Shown: piece after piece, positions 1 to 8,286 of the stretch
Numbering within the stretch: position 1 is the stretch's first letter
Layout: the number at the start of each line of letters is the position of its first letter
Assembly: GCF_050433125.1 (NCBI RefSeq)
Contig: NZ_JBNPXV010000016.1
Location: 41,856 to 105,855 of the forward strand
From: Roseimarinus sediminis
GTDB taxonomy: Bacteria > Bacteroidota > Bacteroidia > Bacteroidales > Prolixibacteraceae
Direction: 5' to 3'
Length of the DNA stretch: 64,000 nt
Made by a program: the position numbers and the translations under genes
The notes under the pieces: generated by a model
The model's input: only the letters and a program-made list of their open reading frames with translations
Databases searched by the model: none
Told to the model about the DNA's origin: nothing

Positions 1-104
1 CCAATTCGATTGAGGTCAAAACCAAAGAGGGCAAACAGTCGTTGCCCATAGGTAAATCGTATCGCGAATTATTACTGCGTGATATCAACCTGTTAAGCAA
101 ATAG
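1..104 (+). CDS. C-terminal end of a probable LytTR-type response regulator (5' truncated by window edge)
   Basis: An open frame enters from the left edge (codons in phase with position 3) and stops at TAG 102-104. Its last 33 residues include KSLPIGKSYRELL-like sequence (QSLPIGKSYRELLLRDINLL). That resembles the end of the LytTR DNA-binding domain, where a basic strand is followed by a P-[IV]-[GS]-[RK]-S-Y motif. If correct, the gene encodes a LytR/AlgR-family DNA-binding regulator lying mostly outside the window. The visible stretch is too short to exclude another family. Confidence 0.45.
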   Translation, partial: NSIEVKTKEGKQSLPIGKSYRELLLRDINLLSK

Positions 105-122
105 TCGGGGTGCAGGAAGCAT

Positions 123-647
123 TTATTGCACCCTGATAAGCGAAGGGATAAATTGTATGGTGCTGTGCAGTAGTATTTTTCTGTCGTCGCTTGCATCGGC
201 CAATGCTTCTTTTAGCTGATCGATGTATGCTTTTGCCGATGTTTCGGAAAGATGACCTTCCGTATTCTCTATCAGTGTATACGCCTCGAAGGCAAGCATG
301 TAAGAGCCATTGATCAGCAAGTTGATGAAAGTGGATAAATAATTGGTGTAATCGAGTCCGTTTTCCCAACATGCTCTGACAATTTGTTCCTTGATTTCCT
401 CTGATTTTGCATTTTCAATTGCTGAAACCAAAACGGGCACGGCATTGGTATGTTTCACTTCCGAAAGCAGACGCATTATTTTTTGTGCTACTTCACTGCT
501 ATCATTTTTCTCAAGCTGATCAAGCAACATGGGGATGTATTCGCTGTTGCCACTTTGCCCGATTTCGTCAATGGCAGCCAGTGTCTCTGCTTCAGTATTT
601 GAATACAGTCTGCTGATTAAAGCATCGTTTACATTTTTTGTTGTCAT
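123..647 (-). CDS. HEAT-repeat-like small protein
   Basis: A 174-residue soluble protein with no signal peptide or membrane segment. It is almost entirely alpha-helical, with several 30-35 residue helical pairs (for example EYIPMLLDQLEKNDSSEVAQ followed by AVPVLVSAIENAKSEEIKEQ). That is the pattern of HEAT/ARM-type repeats, which usually act as protein-protein scaffolds. The start is the ATG at 647. A -7-like TACCTTTG lies at 668-675 on the same strand, with no clear -33 box. The gene is convergent with the regulator end at position 104 and divergent from the MATE gene. Binding partner and role are unknown. Confidence 0.7.
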   Translation of the reverse strand: MTTKNVNDALISRLYSNTEAETLAAIDEIGQSGNSEYIPMLLDQLEKNDSSEVAQKIMRLLSEVKHTNAVPVLVSAIENAKSEEIKEQIVRACWENGLDYTNYLSTFINLLINGSYMLAFEAYTLIENTEGHLSETSAKAYIDQLKEALADASDDRKILLHSTIQFIPSLIRVQ

Positions 648-779
648 TGTTTTCTTACTTTAGGCTGCAAAGGTAATTAACAAGGTAAACAAATACACTT
701 TTCATCTGTTCGAATTTAGTTTTTATAGCATTGGTGGGATGTGCGATTGCATACTCACCTGGAAAAAATAAGTGAATCA

Positions 780-2144
780 ATGGATCAAACACATGCGCTG
801 GGAAATGAAAAGGTAGGATTATTAATTAAGCGTTTTTACTGGCCTGCATTTGTCAGTGTATTTGTCAGTGCGCTTTACAATATTGTCGATCGCATATTTA
901 TAGGGCAGGGGGTGGGTGCTGCTGCACTTTCGGGTTTAAGCATCATCTTTCCCATCATGCTGATCATGATGGCCTTTGGAATGTTGTTTGGTGTGGGAAC
1001 AGGCGTCCAGGTGTCAATCAGTCTGGGTGAAAAAGATCAGGTAAAGGCAGAGAAAACACTGGGTAATGGTTTTTCACTCATGTTGTTGGTTTCGGTTTTT
1101 ATTACCGTGCTCACCATGCTCATTAAAGATCCGCTCTTGCGTGTATTTGGGGCTTCGGATGATACCATCGGATATGCCCAGGATTACCTGATGATTATAC
1201 TCCCGGGGGTTATTTTTCAGGTGGTTGGTTTTTCACTCAACAATGTAATTCGCAGCGAGGGCAATGCAAAGGTAGCCATGTATTCCATGCTCATTGGTGC
1301 AGGTATCAACATTGTGCTCGATCCAATTTTTATTTTTGTACTCGACATGGGAGTTAAAGGAGCTGCCTTTGCCACCCTCATCTCGATGATGATGATGTCG
1401 GTTTGGGTGTTGAGCCATTTTATCAGACGCCGTTCGGTGGTCGATTTACACTATAAGTACATGCGGCTTGAGTTTCCGGTGGTGAAGGCAATTGTGGCCA
1501 TTGGGATGGCGCCTTTTGCCATGCAGCTGGCAGCAAGTGTGGTACATGCACTTTTTAATCTTCAGTTGGTAAGGTTTGGGAATGATATTGCCGTAGCGGC
1601 CAACGGAATACTGATGAGTGTTATGTCGATGATTTTTATGTGTGTTGTTGCCGTGAACATGGCTACTCAACCCATTATCGGTTATAATTACGGGGCAAAA
1701 AATTTCGATCGGGTAAAACAGACTTTGTTTAAAGGAATAAAAATTGCCTCGCTGATTGCCGTGGCAGGATTTATTCTGGTGGAAGTATTTCCGGGTGCCA
1801 TTGTCAGGATGTTTAATAACACCGACGAGGAATTATACCATATTGGTGTCAGGGGGATTCGTATCGGACTGGCGATGACGGCACTGGTAGGATTTCAGGT
1901 AGTGGTGGGAAATTATTTCCAATCGACCGGCAAGGCACGCCTGGCCATGATCATTTCATTGTTGCGCCAGGTGATTGTGTTAACACCGCTACTGATGATT
2001 TTTCCCCGCTTTCTGGGGCTCGACGGGGTGTGGTTGTCGATGCCGGTTTCTGGTTTTGTATCGGCACTCATTGTGGCCTGGTACTTTCGCAAAGAGTTGG
2101 TACGGCTCAATGAGCTAATCGACAGTCAGGAGAAACTGCTTTAA
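780..2144 (+). CDS. MATE family efflux transporter
   Basis: A 454-residue polytopic inner-membrane protein with about 12 hydrophobic helices in two halves. Typical MATE features include an N-terminal LLIKRFYWPAF-type first helix, the NVIRSEGNAKVAM loop after the sixth helix, and NMATQPIIGYNYGAKNFDRV in the second half. Family members export cationic drugs or metabolites using Na+ or H+ gradients. The frame is open back to a GTG at 741, but the ATG at 780 gives the usual start (MDQTHALGNEKVG) and length. The 3' end overlaps the convergent uvrA stop by 4 bases (2141-2144). The substrate is unknown. Confidence 0.9.
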   Translation: MDQTHALGNEKVGLLIKRFYWPAFVSVFVSALYNIVDRIFIGQGVGAAALSGLSIIFPIMLIMMAFGMLFGVGTGVQVSISLGEKDQVKAEKTLGNGFSLMLLVSVFITVLTMLIKDPLLRVFGASDDTIGYAQDYLMIILPGVIFQVVGFSLNNVIRSEGNAKVAMYSMLIGAGINIVLDPIFIFVLDMGVKGAAFATLISMMMMSVWVLSHFIRRRSVVDLHYKYMRLEFPVVKAIVAIGMAPFAMQLAASVVHALFNLQLVRFGNDIAVAANGILMSVMSMIFMCVVAVNMATQPIIGYNYGAKNFDRVKQTLFKGIKIASLIAVAGFILVEVFPGAIVRMFNNTDEELYHIGVRGIRIGLAMTALVGFQVVVGNYFQSTGKARLAMIISLLRQVIVLTPLLMIFPRFLGLDGVWLSMPVSGFVSALIVAWYFRKELVRLNELIDSQEKLL

Positions 2145-4945
2145 ATTAGTTTCTCCTTCAGGTATTGACCGGTGTACGATTTTTTAGTTTTGATCAGTGC
2201 TTCGGGTGTTCCTTCAAATACCAGATTTCCACCCAAATCTCCGCCTTCGGGGCCCAGATCGATCAGCCAGTCGGCCGATTTAATTACTTCCATATTATGT
2301 TCTACGATGAGCAGGGTATGGTTGCGTTCGAGCAGCGCTGAAAACGATTTTAGCAGGGTTTTTATGTCTTCAAAGTGCAGCCCGGTGGTTGGTTCGTCGA
2401 AGATGAAAAGTGTGTGTTCACTCTTTTCCTTTGCCAGAAATGAAGCCAGTTTTACTCTTTGACTTTCACCTCCCGACAAGGTGCTCGACGATTGTCCCAG
2501 CTGCACATAACCCAAACCTACATCCTGCAGTGGCTGCAGCTTCTTAATAATTTTTTGATTGTAGCTTCCTTTGTTGCTCTTAAAGAAATCAATGGCATCA
2601 TCAACCGTCATTTCAAGAAGATCGTGAATATTTTTACCATGGAAATGAACTTCCAGAATGTCTTCCTTAAATCGTTTGCCTCCACAACTTTCGCACACAA
2701 GATAGATGTCGGCCATGAACTGCATCTCTACTTTAATCTGACCTTCACCCTGGCATTCGTCGCAGCGTCCTCCATCGACATTGAATGAAAAGTGGGATGG
2801 CTTTAAACCCTGTACCTTTGCACTTTGCTGACTGGCAAACAGGGCCCTTATTTCGTCGTAAGCCTTAAGGTAGGTTACCGGATTGGAGCGGGATGATTTA
2901 CCAATCGGGTTTTGATCGACGAATTCAACACCATGAATCAATTGGAGATCGCCTTTGATTTTATCGTGTTTGCCGGTTCTTTCTCCATAGGCTCCAAAAC
3001 GCTTGGCCAGTGCCGGATAAATGACCTGTTTTACCAGCGATGATTTACCTGATCCGCTCACACCTGTTACCACCGTCATGGCGTTGAGCGGGATCTTTAA
3101 ATCGATGTTCTTCAGGTTGTTTTCGCGGACACCTGCTACTTCAATGAAATTGTTCCATTTGCGCCGTTGGTCGGGAATTTCAATTTTTTCCTTTCCTGTC
3201 AGATAGGCTGCAGTCAGACTTTTCTGATCGTTAATCAGTTCTTCCTGGCTGCCGGTAAAAATGACCTCTCCGCCATGCGTTCCGGCCCGGGGGCCTATGT
3301 CAATCAGCAGATCGGCTGCCCTGATGATTTCTTCATCGTGTTCGACCACCACAACGGTGTTGCCCAGATCGCGCAAGCGGGTCAGAACCCCAATCAGTCG
3401 TTGTGTATCGCGCGAGTGAAGCCCGATACTGGGTTCGTCGAGTATGTAAAGCGAACCGACCAGTCCGCTTCCCAATGAGGTGGCGAGATTAATCCGCTGG
3501 GATTCTCCGCCCGAAAGGCTCGATGAAAGTCGGTTGAGTGTGAGGTAACCAAGCCCCACATCGCAAAGAAATTCAAGCCGGTTATTGATTTCCTTTAGCA
3601 GTCTTGATGCAATTTTTTCTTCATGCGGAGGAAAAACCATCTTTGCAAAAAGCGGACGCAGTTCGTTGACGGGCAGCAAAACCAGCTCGTGCAGTGAAAG
3701 GCCGTTGATTTTTACATAAGCGGCTTCTTTCTTTAATCGGGACCCATTGCAGTCGGGACAAATGGTTTTGCCTCTGTAGCGGGCGAGCATTACCCTGAAC
3801 TGTATTTTATAGCTTTTTTCTTCGAGGTGTTTAAAAAATGCATTAAGCCCGTCGAAATAGCGGTTGCCGGTCCAGAGTAATTTTTTTTGTTCGGGGCTCA
3901 GGTCTTCGATTGGTTTGTGTACCGGAAAATTGAAACGATCGGAATGCAGGATGAGCTGATTTTTCCATTCCGACATTTTTTCGCCACGCCAGCAAACAAT
4001 GGCATCATCGTAAACCGACAGCGTTTTGTCGGGAATGACCAAGTCTTCGTCAATACCAATGACTTTTCCATAGCCCTCACATTTTGGGCAGGCACCCAGC
4101 GGGTTGTTAAAACTAAACATGTCGGGCGAAGGTTCTTCGAAGCGCATTCCATCGAGCTCGAAACAATGTGAGAAGCTTTTTGCTTCTACCTGATCATCAA
4201 CAAAGACTTTGATAACGCAGTTTCCATGGCCTTCGTTAAAAGCCGACTGTACTGAATCAGACATGCGGCTGATGCTATCATCGCTGTTACTCACTGCGAT
4301 GCGATCGATGACCACATTCAGCTCATCTTCATGTCCTTTCATCTTTTCGAAGGTTTCGCCCGAATCGATTTTCAACAGTTCATTATTCAGTTCAACGCGA
4401 GTAAATCCCTGTTGAAAAAGCAGACCAATTTCTTCTTCCGGTTTTCGGTGGTGATCAGTATGAAAGGGAGTAAGAACCAGCATACGCGTACCTTCGGGAT
4501 AAGAAAGCAAGTAATCGACCACATCGCTCACATCGTGTTTCTTCACCTCTTTACCCGAAAGCGGTGAAATGGTTTTACCGATTCTTGCAAACAGTAATTT
4601 AAGGTAGTCGTAAATCTCGGTCGATGTACCAACAGTCGACCGGGGATTGCGTGTATTCACCTTCTGTTCAATGGCAATGGCTGGTGGTATTCCTTTGATA
4701 AAGTCGACTTCGGGTTTGTTAATTCGGCCCAGAAACTGACGGGCATACGACGAAAGACTTTCAACATAGCGACGCTGTCCCTCGGCATAAAGGGTGTCGA
4801 ATGCCAGTGTCGATTTTCCTGAGCCCGATACCCCTGTAATGACCACCAGTTTGTTTCGGGGAATCTTAAGTTCGATGTTTTTGATGTTATGGAGCCGGGC
4901 TCCTTTGATGTGTATATGGTCGGTTAATGCTGTTTTTGCTGACAT
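2141..4945 (-). CDS. uvrA: Excinuclease ABC subunit A (UvrA)
   Basis: A 934-residue DNA-damage recognition ATPase of nucleotide excision repair. It has two ABC modules: Walker A GVSGSGKS at residues 38-45 and again in the second half (VTGVSGSGKSSL), and LSGGESQR signatures in both halves, each followed by a Walker B ending in DEP. The second-half zinc finger is complete (CDECQGEG ... CESCGGKRF). The first zinc module is unusual. Where E. coli-type UvrA has a CPxC pair before FSFNNP, this protein has SHCFELDG, and only GACPKCEG remains after it. A UvrB-binding-like insert is present. Bacteroidetes often carry two UvrA paralogs, so this may be the more divergent one. Confidence 0.95.
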   Translation of the reverse strand: MSAKTALTDHIHIKGARLHNIKNIELKIPRNKLVVITGVSGSGKSTLAFDTLYAEGQRRYVESLSSYARQFLGRINKPEVDFIKGIPPAIAIEQKVNTRNPRSTVGTSTEIYDYLKLLFARIGKTISPLSGKEVKKHDVSDVVDYLLSYPEGTRMLVLTPFHTDHHRKPEEEIGLLFQQGFTRVELNNELLKIDSGETFEKMKGHEDELNVVIDRIAVSNSDDSISRMSDSVQSAFNEGHGNCVIKVFVDDQVEAKSFSHCFELDGMRFEEPSPDMFSFNNPLGACPKCEGYGKVIGIDEDLVIPDKTLSVYDDAIVCWRGEKMSEWKNQLILHSDRFNFPVHKPIEDLSPEQKKLLWTGNRYFDGLNAFFKHLEEKSYKIQFRVMLARYRGKTICPDCNGSRLKKEAAYVKINGLSLHELVLLPVNELRPLFAKMVFPPHEEKIASRLLKEINNRLEFLCDVGLGYLTLNRLSSSLSGGESQRINLATSLGSGLVGSLYILDEPSIGLHSRDTQRLIGVLTRLRDLGNTVVVVEHDEEIIRAADLLIDIGPRAGTHGGEVIFTGSQEELINDQKSLTAAYLTGKEKIEIPDQRRKWNNFIEVAGVRENNLKNIDLKIPLNAMTVVTGVSGSGKSSLVKQVIYPALAKRFGAYGERTGKHDKIKGDLQLIHGVEFVDQNPIGKSSRSNPVTYLKAYDEIRALFASQQSAKVQGLKPSHFSFNVDGGRCDECQGEGQIKVEMQFMADIYLVCESCGGKRFKEDILEVHFHGKNIHDLLEMTVDDAIDFFKSNKGSYNQKIIKKLQPLQDVGLGYVQLGQSSSTLSGGESQRVKLASFLAKEKSEHTLFIFDEPTTGLHFEDIKTLLKSFSALLERNHTLLIVEHNMEVIKSADWLIDLGPEGGDLGGNLVFEGTPEALIKTKKSYTGQYLKEKLI

Positions 4946-4959
4946 TTAGTACCTAATTA

Positions 4960-4990
4960 TTTGTACGTTAATGAAAAATACTTATTTTTG
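4960..4990 (+). promoter_or_regulatory. Bacteroidetes-type promoter for the ECF sigma factor gene
   Basis: TTTG at 4960-4963, a spacer of exactly 19 bases, then TATTTTTG at 4983-4990. This matches the Bacteroidetes housekeeping consensus TTTG-N19-TAnnTTTG. It lies 92 bases upstream of the sigma factor ATG, leaving a leader of roughly 80 bases. Confidence 0.7.
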
Positions 4991-4993
4991 AGG

Positions 4994-5001
4994 CAAAGTT
5001 A
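4994..5001 (-). promoter_or_regulatory. Candidate -7 element for uvrA
   Basis: Reads TAACTTTG on the minus strand (TAnnTTTG), 49 bases before the uvrA start. No matching -33 box is visible. It lies 3 bases from the -7 element of the divergent sigma gene, so the two promoters would interlock. Confidence 0.4.
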
Positions 5002-5015
5002 ACATTTTGTTTCAC

Positions 5016-5029
5016 CATTAAAACGATAG
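5016..5029 (+). repeat. 14-bp direct repeat, copy 1, upstream of the ECF sigma gene
   Basis: CATTAAAACGATAG occurs here, 53 bases before the sigma factor ATG. It recurs exactly at 5732-5745, just before the ATG of the next gene. It could be a promoter or regulatory element shared by the two genes. Confidence 0.5.
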
Positions 5030-5082
5030 GAGATACTTATAGAAACAACTCTACCTTAAATTAACTTCAAAATAATAAGGTA

Positions 5083-5676
5083 ATGATCGACAGAAATAAC
5101 CTGAGCGATAATGAGTTGGTTCAATCGTATCTGAATGGTGATTTTACTTCACTCGAAGAGCTGATACAGCGCTACAAGGATAAGGTATACACTTATATCC
5201 TGATAACCATTAAAAATCAACACCTGGCAGAAGATATTTTTCAGGAAACCTTTATTAAGGTCATCCGATCGTTGAATCTGGGCAAATATACCGACAATGG
5301 TAAATTTGCTTCATGGGTGATGCGTATTGCCCATAATCTGATCATTGACCACTATCGTCGCGAACGCAACATGAATACTTATTCGAACGATGGTTCTGAA
5401 ATTGATTTGTTCAACTCGGCCCGCTTTTCAGAAGAGAATGTGGAGGAGGTGATGATTAATGAACAAATTTTGAACGAAGTGCGTGACCTGGTTGAGGAAT
5501 TGCCCGATGATCAGAAACAGGTGGTGATCATGCGCCATTATCTGGGGCTGAGTTTTAAAGAAATTGCTGATCAAACAGGGGTAAGCATCAATACGGCACT
5601 TGGTCGTATGCGTTATGCCCTGATTAATTTGCGAAAAATAATTAATAGTAAAGGAATTGAATTGACTAAGATTTAA
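5083..5676 (+). CDS. ECF-type RNA polymerase sigma factor (sigma-70 family)
   Basis: A 197-residue sigma factor with the two ECF domains. Region 2 covers about residues 10-95, including AEDIFQETFIKVIRSL and FASWVMRIAHNLIIDHYRRER. Region 4 covers about residues 130-185, including LPDDQKQVVIMRHYLGLSFKEIA and a helix-turn-helix TGVSINTALGRMRYAL. There is no anti-sigma gene next to it. Instead a 69-residue protein follows 76 bases downstream. A consensus housekeeping promoter precedes the gene. The target regulon is unknown. The 14-mer shared by both leaders hints at self-regulation or co-regulation. Confidence 0.92.
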   Translation: MIDRNNLSDNELVQSYLNGDFTSLEELIQRYKDKVYTYILITIKNQHLAEDIFQETFIKVIRSLNLGKYTDNGKFASWVMRIAHNLIIDHYRRERNMNTYSNDGSEIDLFNSARFSEENVEEVMINEQILNEVRDLVEELPDDQKQVVIMRHYLGLSFKEIADQTGVSINTALGRMRYALINLRKIINSKGIELTKI

Positions 5677-5731
5677 AAAAAAAGCGGCATTCCGAATAAT
5701 AAACTTTACGCAGGCACGTTACTTATTTAAA

Positions 5732-5745
5732 CATTAAAACGATAG
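5732..5745 (+). repeat. 14-bp direct repeat, copy 2
   Basis: An exact second copy of CATTAAAACGATAG (first copy 5016-5029). It ends 7 bases before the ATG at 5753, so here it could also act in the ribosome-binding region. Confidence 0.5.
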
Positions 5746-5752
5746 CGTGCCT

Positions 5753-5962
5753 ATGAAAAAAAGTTTTACCTTAAAATTTTATTACAGCATATACCAAGCC
5801 GGAAATGAACATGGTTTAACATCTGTTCGCTTAGCGTCCGAAAATAATCAGGAAATGAAAAAAGCTCCGGAAGGATGTGTTGAATACATCATGAATTTTG
5901 CCCGTGCATACAGCGTGAAAGAAAGCCAGTCGGCAGGGAAAGTTGAAATGATGTTGAACTGA
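5753..5962 (+). CDS. Small conserved-looking protein downstream of the ECF sigma factor
   Basis: A 69-residue soluble protein beginning MKKSFTLKFYYS. The frame also offers a GTG at 5747, but the ATG at 5753 is preferred. No known domain is recognised. The C-terminal half (VEYIMNFARAYSVKESQSAGKVEMMLN region) looks like an amphipathic helix plus a short strand. I recall similar short proteins ending in a KVEMILN-like motif next to sigma factors in Bacteroidales, which would suggest a partner or accessory role. That link is inference. An intrinsic terminator follows at 5985-6016. Confidence 0.65.
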   Translation: MKKSFTLKFYYSIYQAGNEHGLTSVRLASENNQEMKKAPEGCVEYIMNFARAYSVKESQSAGKVEMMLN

Positions 5963-5984
5963 AAAAAGCAGTTTTAGCATTATG

Positions 5985-6016
5985 AAAGCCGGTAATCACC
6001 ATGTTACCGGCTTTTA
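5985..6016 (+). terminator. Intrinsic terminator after the sigma-associated small gene
   Basis: A perfect 11-bp stem AAAGCCGGTAA / TTACCGGCTTT with an 8-base loop, followed by a short T-rich tail. It lies 22 bases after the stop at 5962. Confidence 0.75.
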
Positions 6017-6169
6017 TTGTGACGATTATTTTGAATGAAGCAAAGAATTAACCGGCTTTTTTGCGGATGTTACGGATGGTTTCAGCATGCTTACCGTTTT
6101 TTTTACTCCAACTTATTTTTGAGCTTGCTATACTTGTCGTAAATTCGTTTAAATTTTAAACCTTACAAG

Positions 6170-6379
6170 ATGAACCAACAACAATTTTTATGTCCGAAGT
6201 GTGGAAACCGTGAGTATGAAGTCGATCAGATGAGGGCTACCGGTGGTGCCTTTGCAAAAATATTTGATGTACAAAACAAGAAGTTTACAACGGTGAGTTG
6301 TCGGAATTGTGGCTATACTGAGTTATACAAAGGACGAACTTCAACCATTGGCAATGTGTTCGACTTTTTTACCAGCTAG
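6170..6379 (+). CDS. Zinc-ribbon nucleic-acid-binding-like protein (PF09855 type)
   Basis: A 69-residue protein with a four-cysteine zinc ribbon: C8-x2-C11 (CPKCG) and C44-x2-C47 (CRNCGY). The ribbon frames a conserved core TGGAFAKIFDVQNKKF. The CGYTELY ending and ATGG...FDVQN core match the family described as nucleic-acid-binding Zn-ribbon proteins. It stands alone between a terminator and the phosphofructokinase gene. A -7-like TATTTTTG lies at 6114-6121. The molecular function of the family is not established. Confidence 0.8.
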   Translation: MNQQQFLCPKCGNREYEVDQMRATGGAFAKIFDVQNKKFTTVSCRNCGYTELYKGRTSTIGNVFDFFTS

Positions 6380-6557
6380 CCAATGCTAACAAATGTTTAA
6401 ATTTTCTTCCTGTTCATAAGCAATTGAATGAAATCAACGCCTTGATTGTTAGTTTTATGTGCTATTTTGCTGAAAAAGTGTCAAGCGCTTATTTCGGTTG
6501 AATTGGCTCATTTAAGCATTTTGAAATAGTTTGATTATCATAAAAATTAACAAGACA

Positions 6558-8216
6558 ATGGCTATTAGCGCATTACAAAAAGAAAGGGCCAAATATCAGC
6601 CCAAACTTCCCAAAGCCTTAAAAGGAAATGTAAAAGCAGTTAACGGTGATGCAACCCAATCGGTTGCCGATCAGGAAGAGATCAAAGCGCTTTTCCCCAA
6701 TACCTATGGTTTGCCTTTGGTTACTTTCTCGGCAGACGATGCAAGTACCGGGGCATCCGGAAAAGTGCAGAATGTAGGAGTGATTCTTTCAGGAGGTCAG
6801 GCACCCGGTGGTCACAATGTTATTTCAGGCATTTTCGACGGGCTGAAGGCGCTCAATCCTGAAAACAAATTGTATGGCTTTTTAGGTGGTCCCGACGGCT
6901 TCATGAAAAATGAAGTGGTTGAGCTCACAGCTGAGATTATTGATGAATACCGCAATACCGGCGGATTCGACATCATCGGTTCAGGTCGTACCAAACTCGA
7001 AACTGAAGCCCAGTTCGACGAAGGATTACTTAATTGCAAAAAATTGAACATCAATGCTGTTGTTGTAATTGGTGGCGATGATTCAAATACCAATGCCTGT
7101 GTGCTGGCCGAATACTATGCAAAAATTGATGCCGGAGTTCAGGTAATTGGTTGTCCCAAAACCATCGATGGTGACCTTAAAAATGAAATGATCGAAACAT
7201 CGTTTGGTTTCGATACGGCCTGCAAGGTATATTCCGAGCTGATCGGAAACATTATGCGCGACGCCAATTCAGCAAAAAAATACTGGCACTTTATCAAACT
7301 GATGGGGCGCTCGGCTTCACACATTGCTTTGGAATGTGCACTGCAAACCCAACCCAATATCTGTTTGATTTCGGAAGAAGTAGCTGAGAAAAAGCAAACG
7401 CTTGGCGAAATCGTCGACAACATGGCCGACGTGATTGCACGCAGGGCCGAAGACGGACATAATTTTGGGGTGGCACTGATTCCTGAAGGACTGATTGAAT
7501 TCATTCCTGAAATGAAGGTGCTCATTAATGAGCTCAATGAATTACTGGCCGAAGGAACAGCAACTGCTCAGGCTTTCTCGCATGTTAAGAAATCGCACCG
7601 CGTTGATTGGGTAGCCGAAAAACTGACACCCGCTTCATCGGTTGTTTTTCGTTCATTACCCGAAGGAATTGCCACTCAGCTGACACTCGACCGTGACCCG
7701 CATGGTAACGTACAGGTATCGAAAATTGATACAGAGAAGTTGCTCATCGAAATGGTAGAGGCCGAATTGACCGAACGCAAGCTGGAAAACAAATACGCAG
7801 GCAAATTTGGTTCGCAGGACCACTTCTTTGGCTATGAAGGACGTTGTGCAGCTCCTTCGAACTTTGATGCCGATTACTGCTATTCTTTGGGTTACAATGC
7901 TTCGGCTTTGATCAACAGTGGCCTTACCGGTTACATGTCGTCGGTGCGTAACACCATTGCTCCGGCCGACGAGTGGATTGCCGGCGGTATCCCAATTACC
8001 ATGATGATGAACATGGAACGCCGACACGGACACATGAAGCCGGTTATTCAAAAAGCGCTGGTTGAGCTCGATGGAAAGCCATTTACTTATTTTGCTTCGA
8101 AACGTGACGAGTGGGCGGTAAAAACCGATTTTGTATATCCCGGTCCAATTCAATACTTCGGTCCAAGCGAAGTATGCGACCGTGTTGCAGAAACCCTGAA
8201 ACTCGAAAAATCGTAA
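6558..8216 (+). CDS. pfp: Pyrophosphate--fructose 6-phosphate 1-phosphotransferase
   Basis: A 552-residue glycolytic enzyme that interconverts fructose 6-phosphate and fructose 1,6-bisphosphate with PPi/Pi instead of ATP. It carries the donor loop GGQAPGGHN near residue 78. It has GGDDSNTNA, where ATP enzymes have GGDGS; the second Asp marks PPi use. The catalytic PKTIDGD motif and MGRSASHIALECALQTQPN complete the site. The length is that of the long plant-like PFP class common in Bacteroidetes. The open frame reaches a TTG at 6531, but the ATG at 6558 starts MAISALQKER as expected. It is monocistronic with a strong terminator downstream. Confidence 0.95.
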   Translation: MAISALQKERAKYQPKLPKALKGNVKAVNGDATQSVADQEEIKALFPNTYGLPLVTFSADDASTGASGKVQNVGVILSGGQAPGGHNVISGIFDGLKALNPENKLYGFLGGPDGFMKNEVVELTAEIIDEYRNTGGFDIIGSGRTKLETEAQFDEGLLNCKKLNINAVVVIGGDDSNTNACVLAEYYAKIDAGVQVIGCPKTIDGDLKNEMIETSFGFDTACKVYSELIGNIMRDANSAKKYWHFIKLMGRSASHIALECALQTQPNICLISEEVAEKKQTLGEIVDNMADVIARRAEDGHNFGVALIPEGLIEFIPEMKVLINELNELLAEGTATAQAFSHVKKSHRVDWVAEKLTPASSVVFRSLPEGIATQLTLDRDPHGNVQVSKIDTEKLLIEMVEAELTERKLENKYAGKFGSQDHFFGYEGRCAAPSNFDADYCYSLGYNASALINSGLTGYMSSVRNTIAPADEWIAGGIPITMMMNMERRHGHMKPVIQKALVELDGKPFTYFASKRDEWAVKTDFVYPGPIQYFGPSEVCDRVAETLKLEKS

Positions 8217-8233
8217 ATCAATACTGATCATTC

Positions 8234-8274
8234 AAAACAAAGGCACAGGGTAGTTTACCTTGTGCCTTTGTTTT
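8234..8274 (+). terminator. Intrinsic terminator after pfp (possibly bidirectional)
   Basis: A long stem AAAACAAAGGCACAGGG / CCTTGTGCCTTTGTTTT flanked by A and T runs. It could also serve the convergent patatin gene ending at 8287. Confidence 0.8.
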
Positions 8275-8286
8275 ATGAATTGCTTG

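Noticed and set aside
7656..8231. 191-codon minus-strand frame within the phosphofructokinase gene
   Set aside because: It lies antisense to a well-conserved enzyme and its translation shows no domain. The frame is open because of the codon bias of the real gene.
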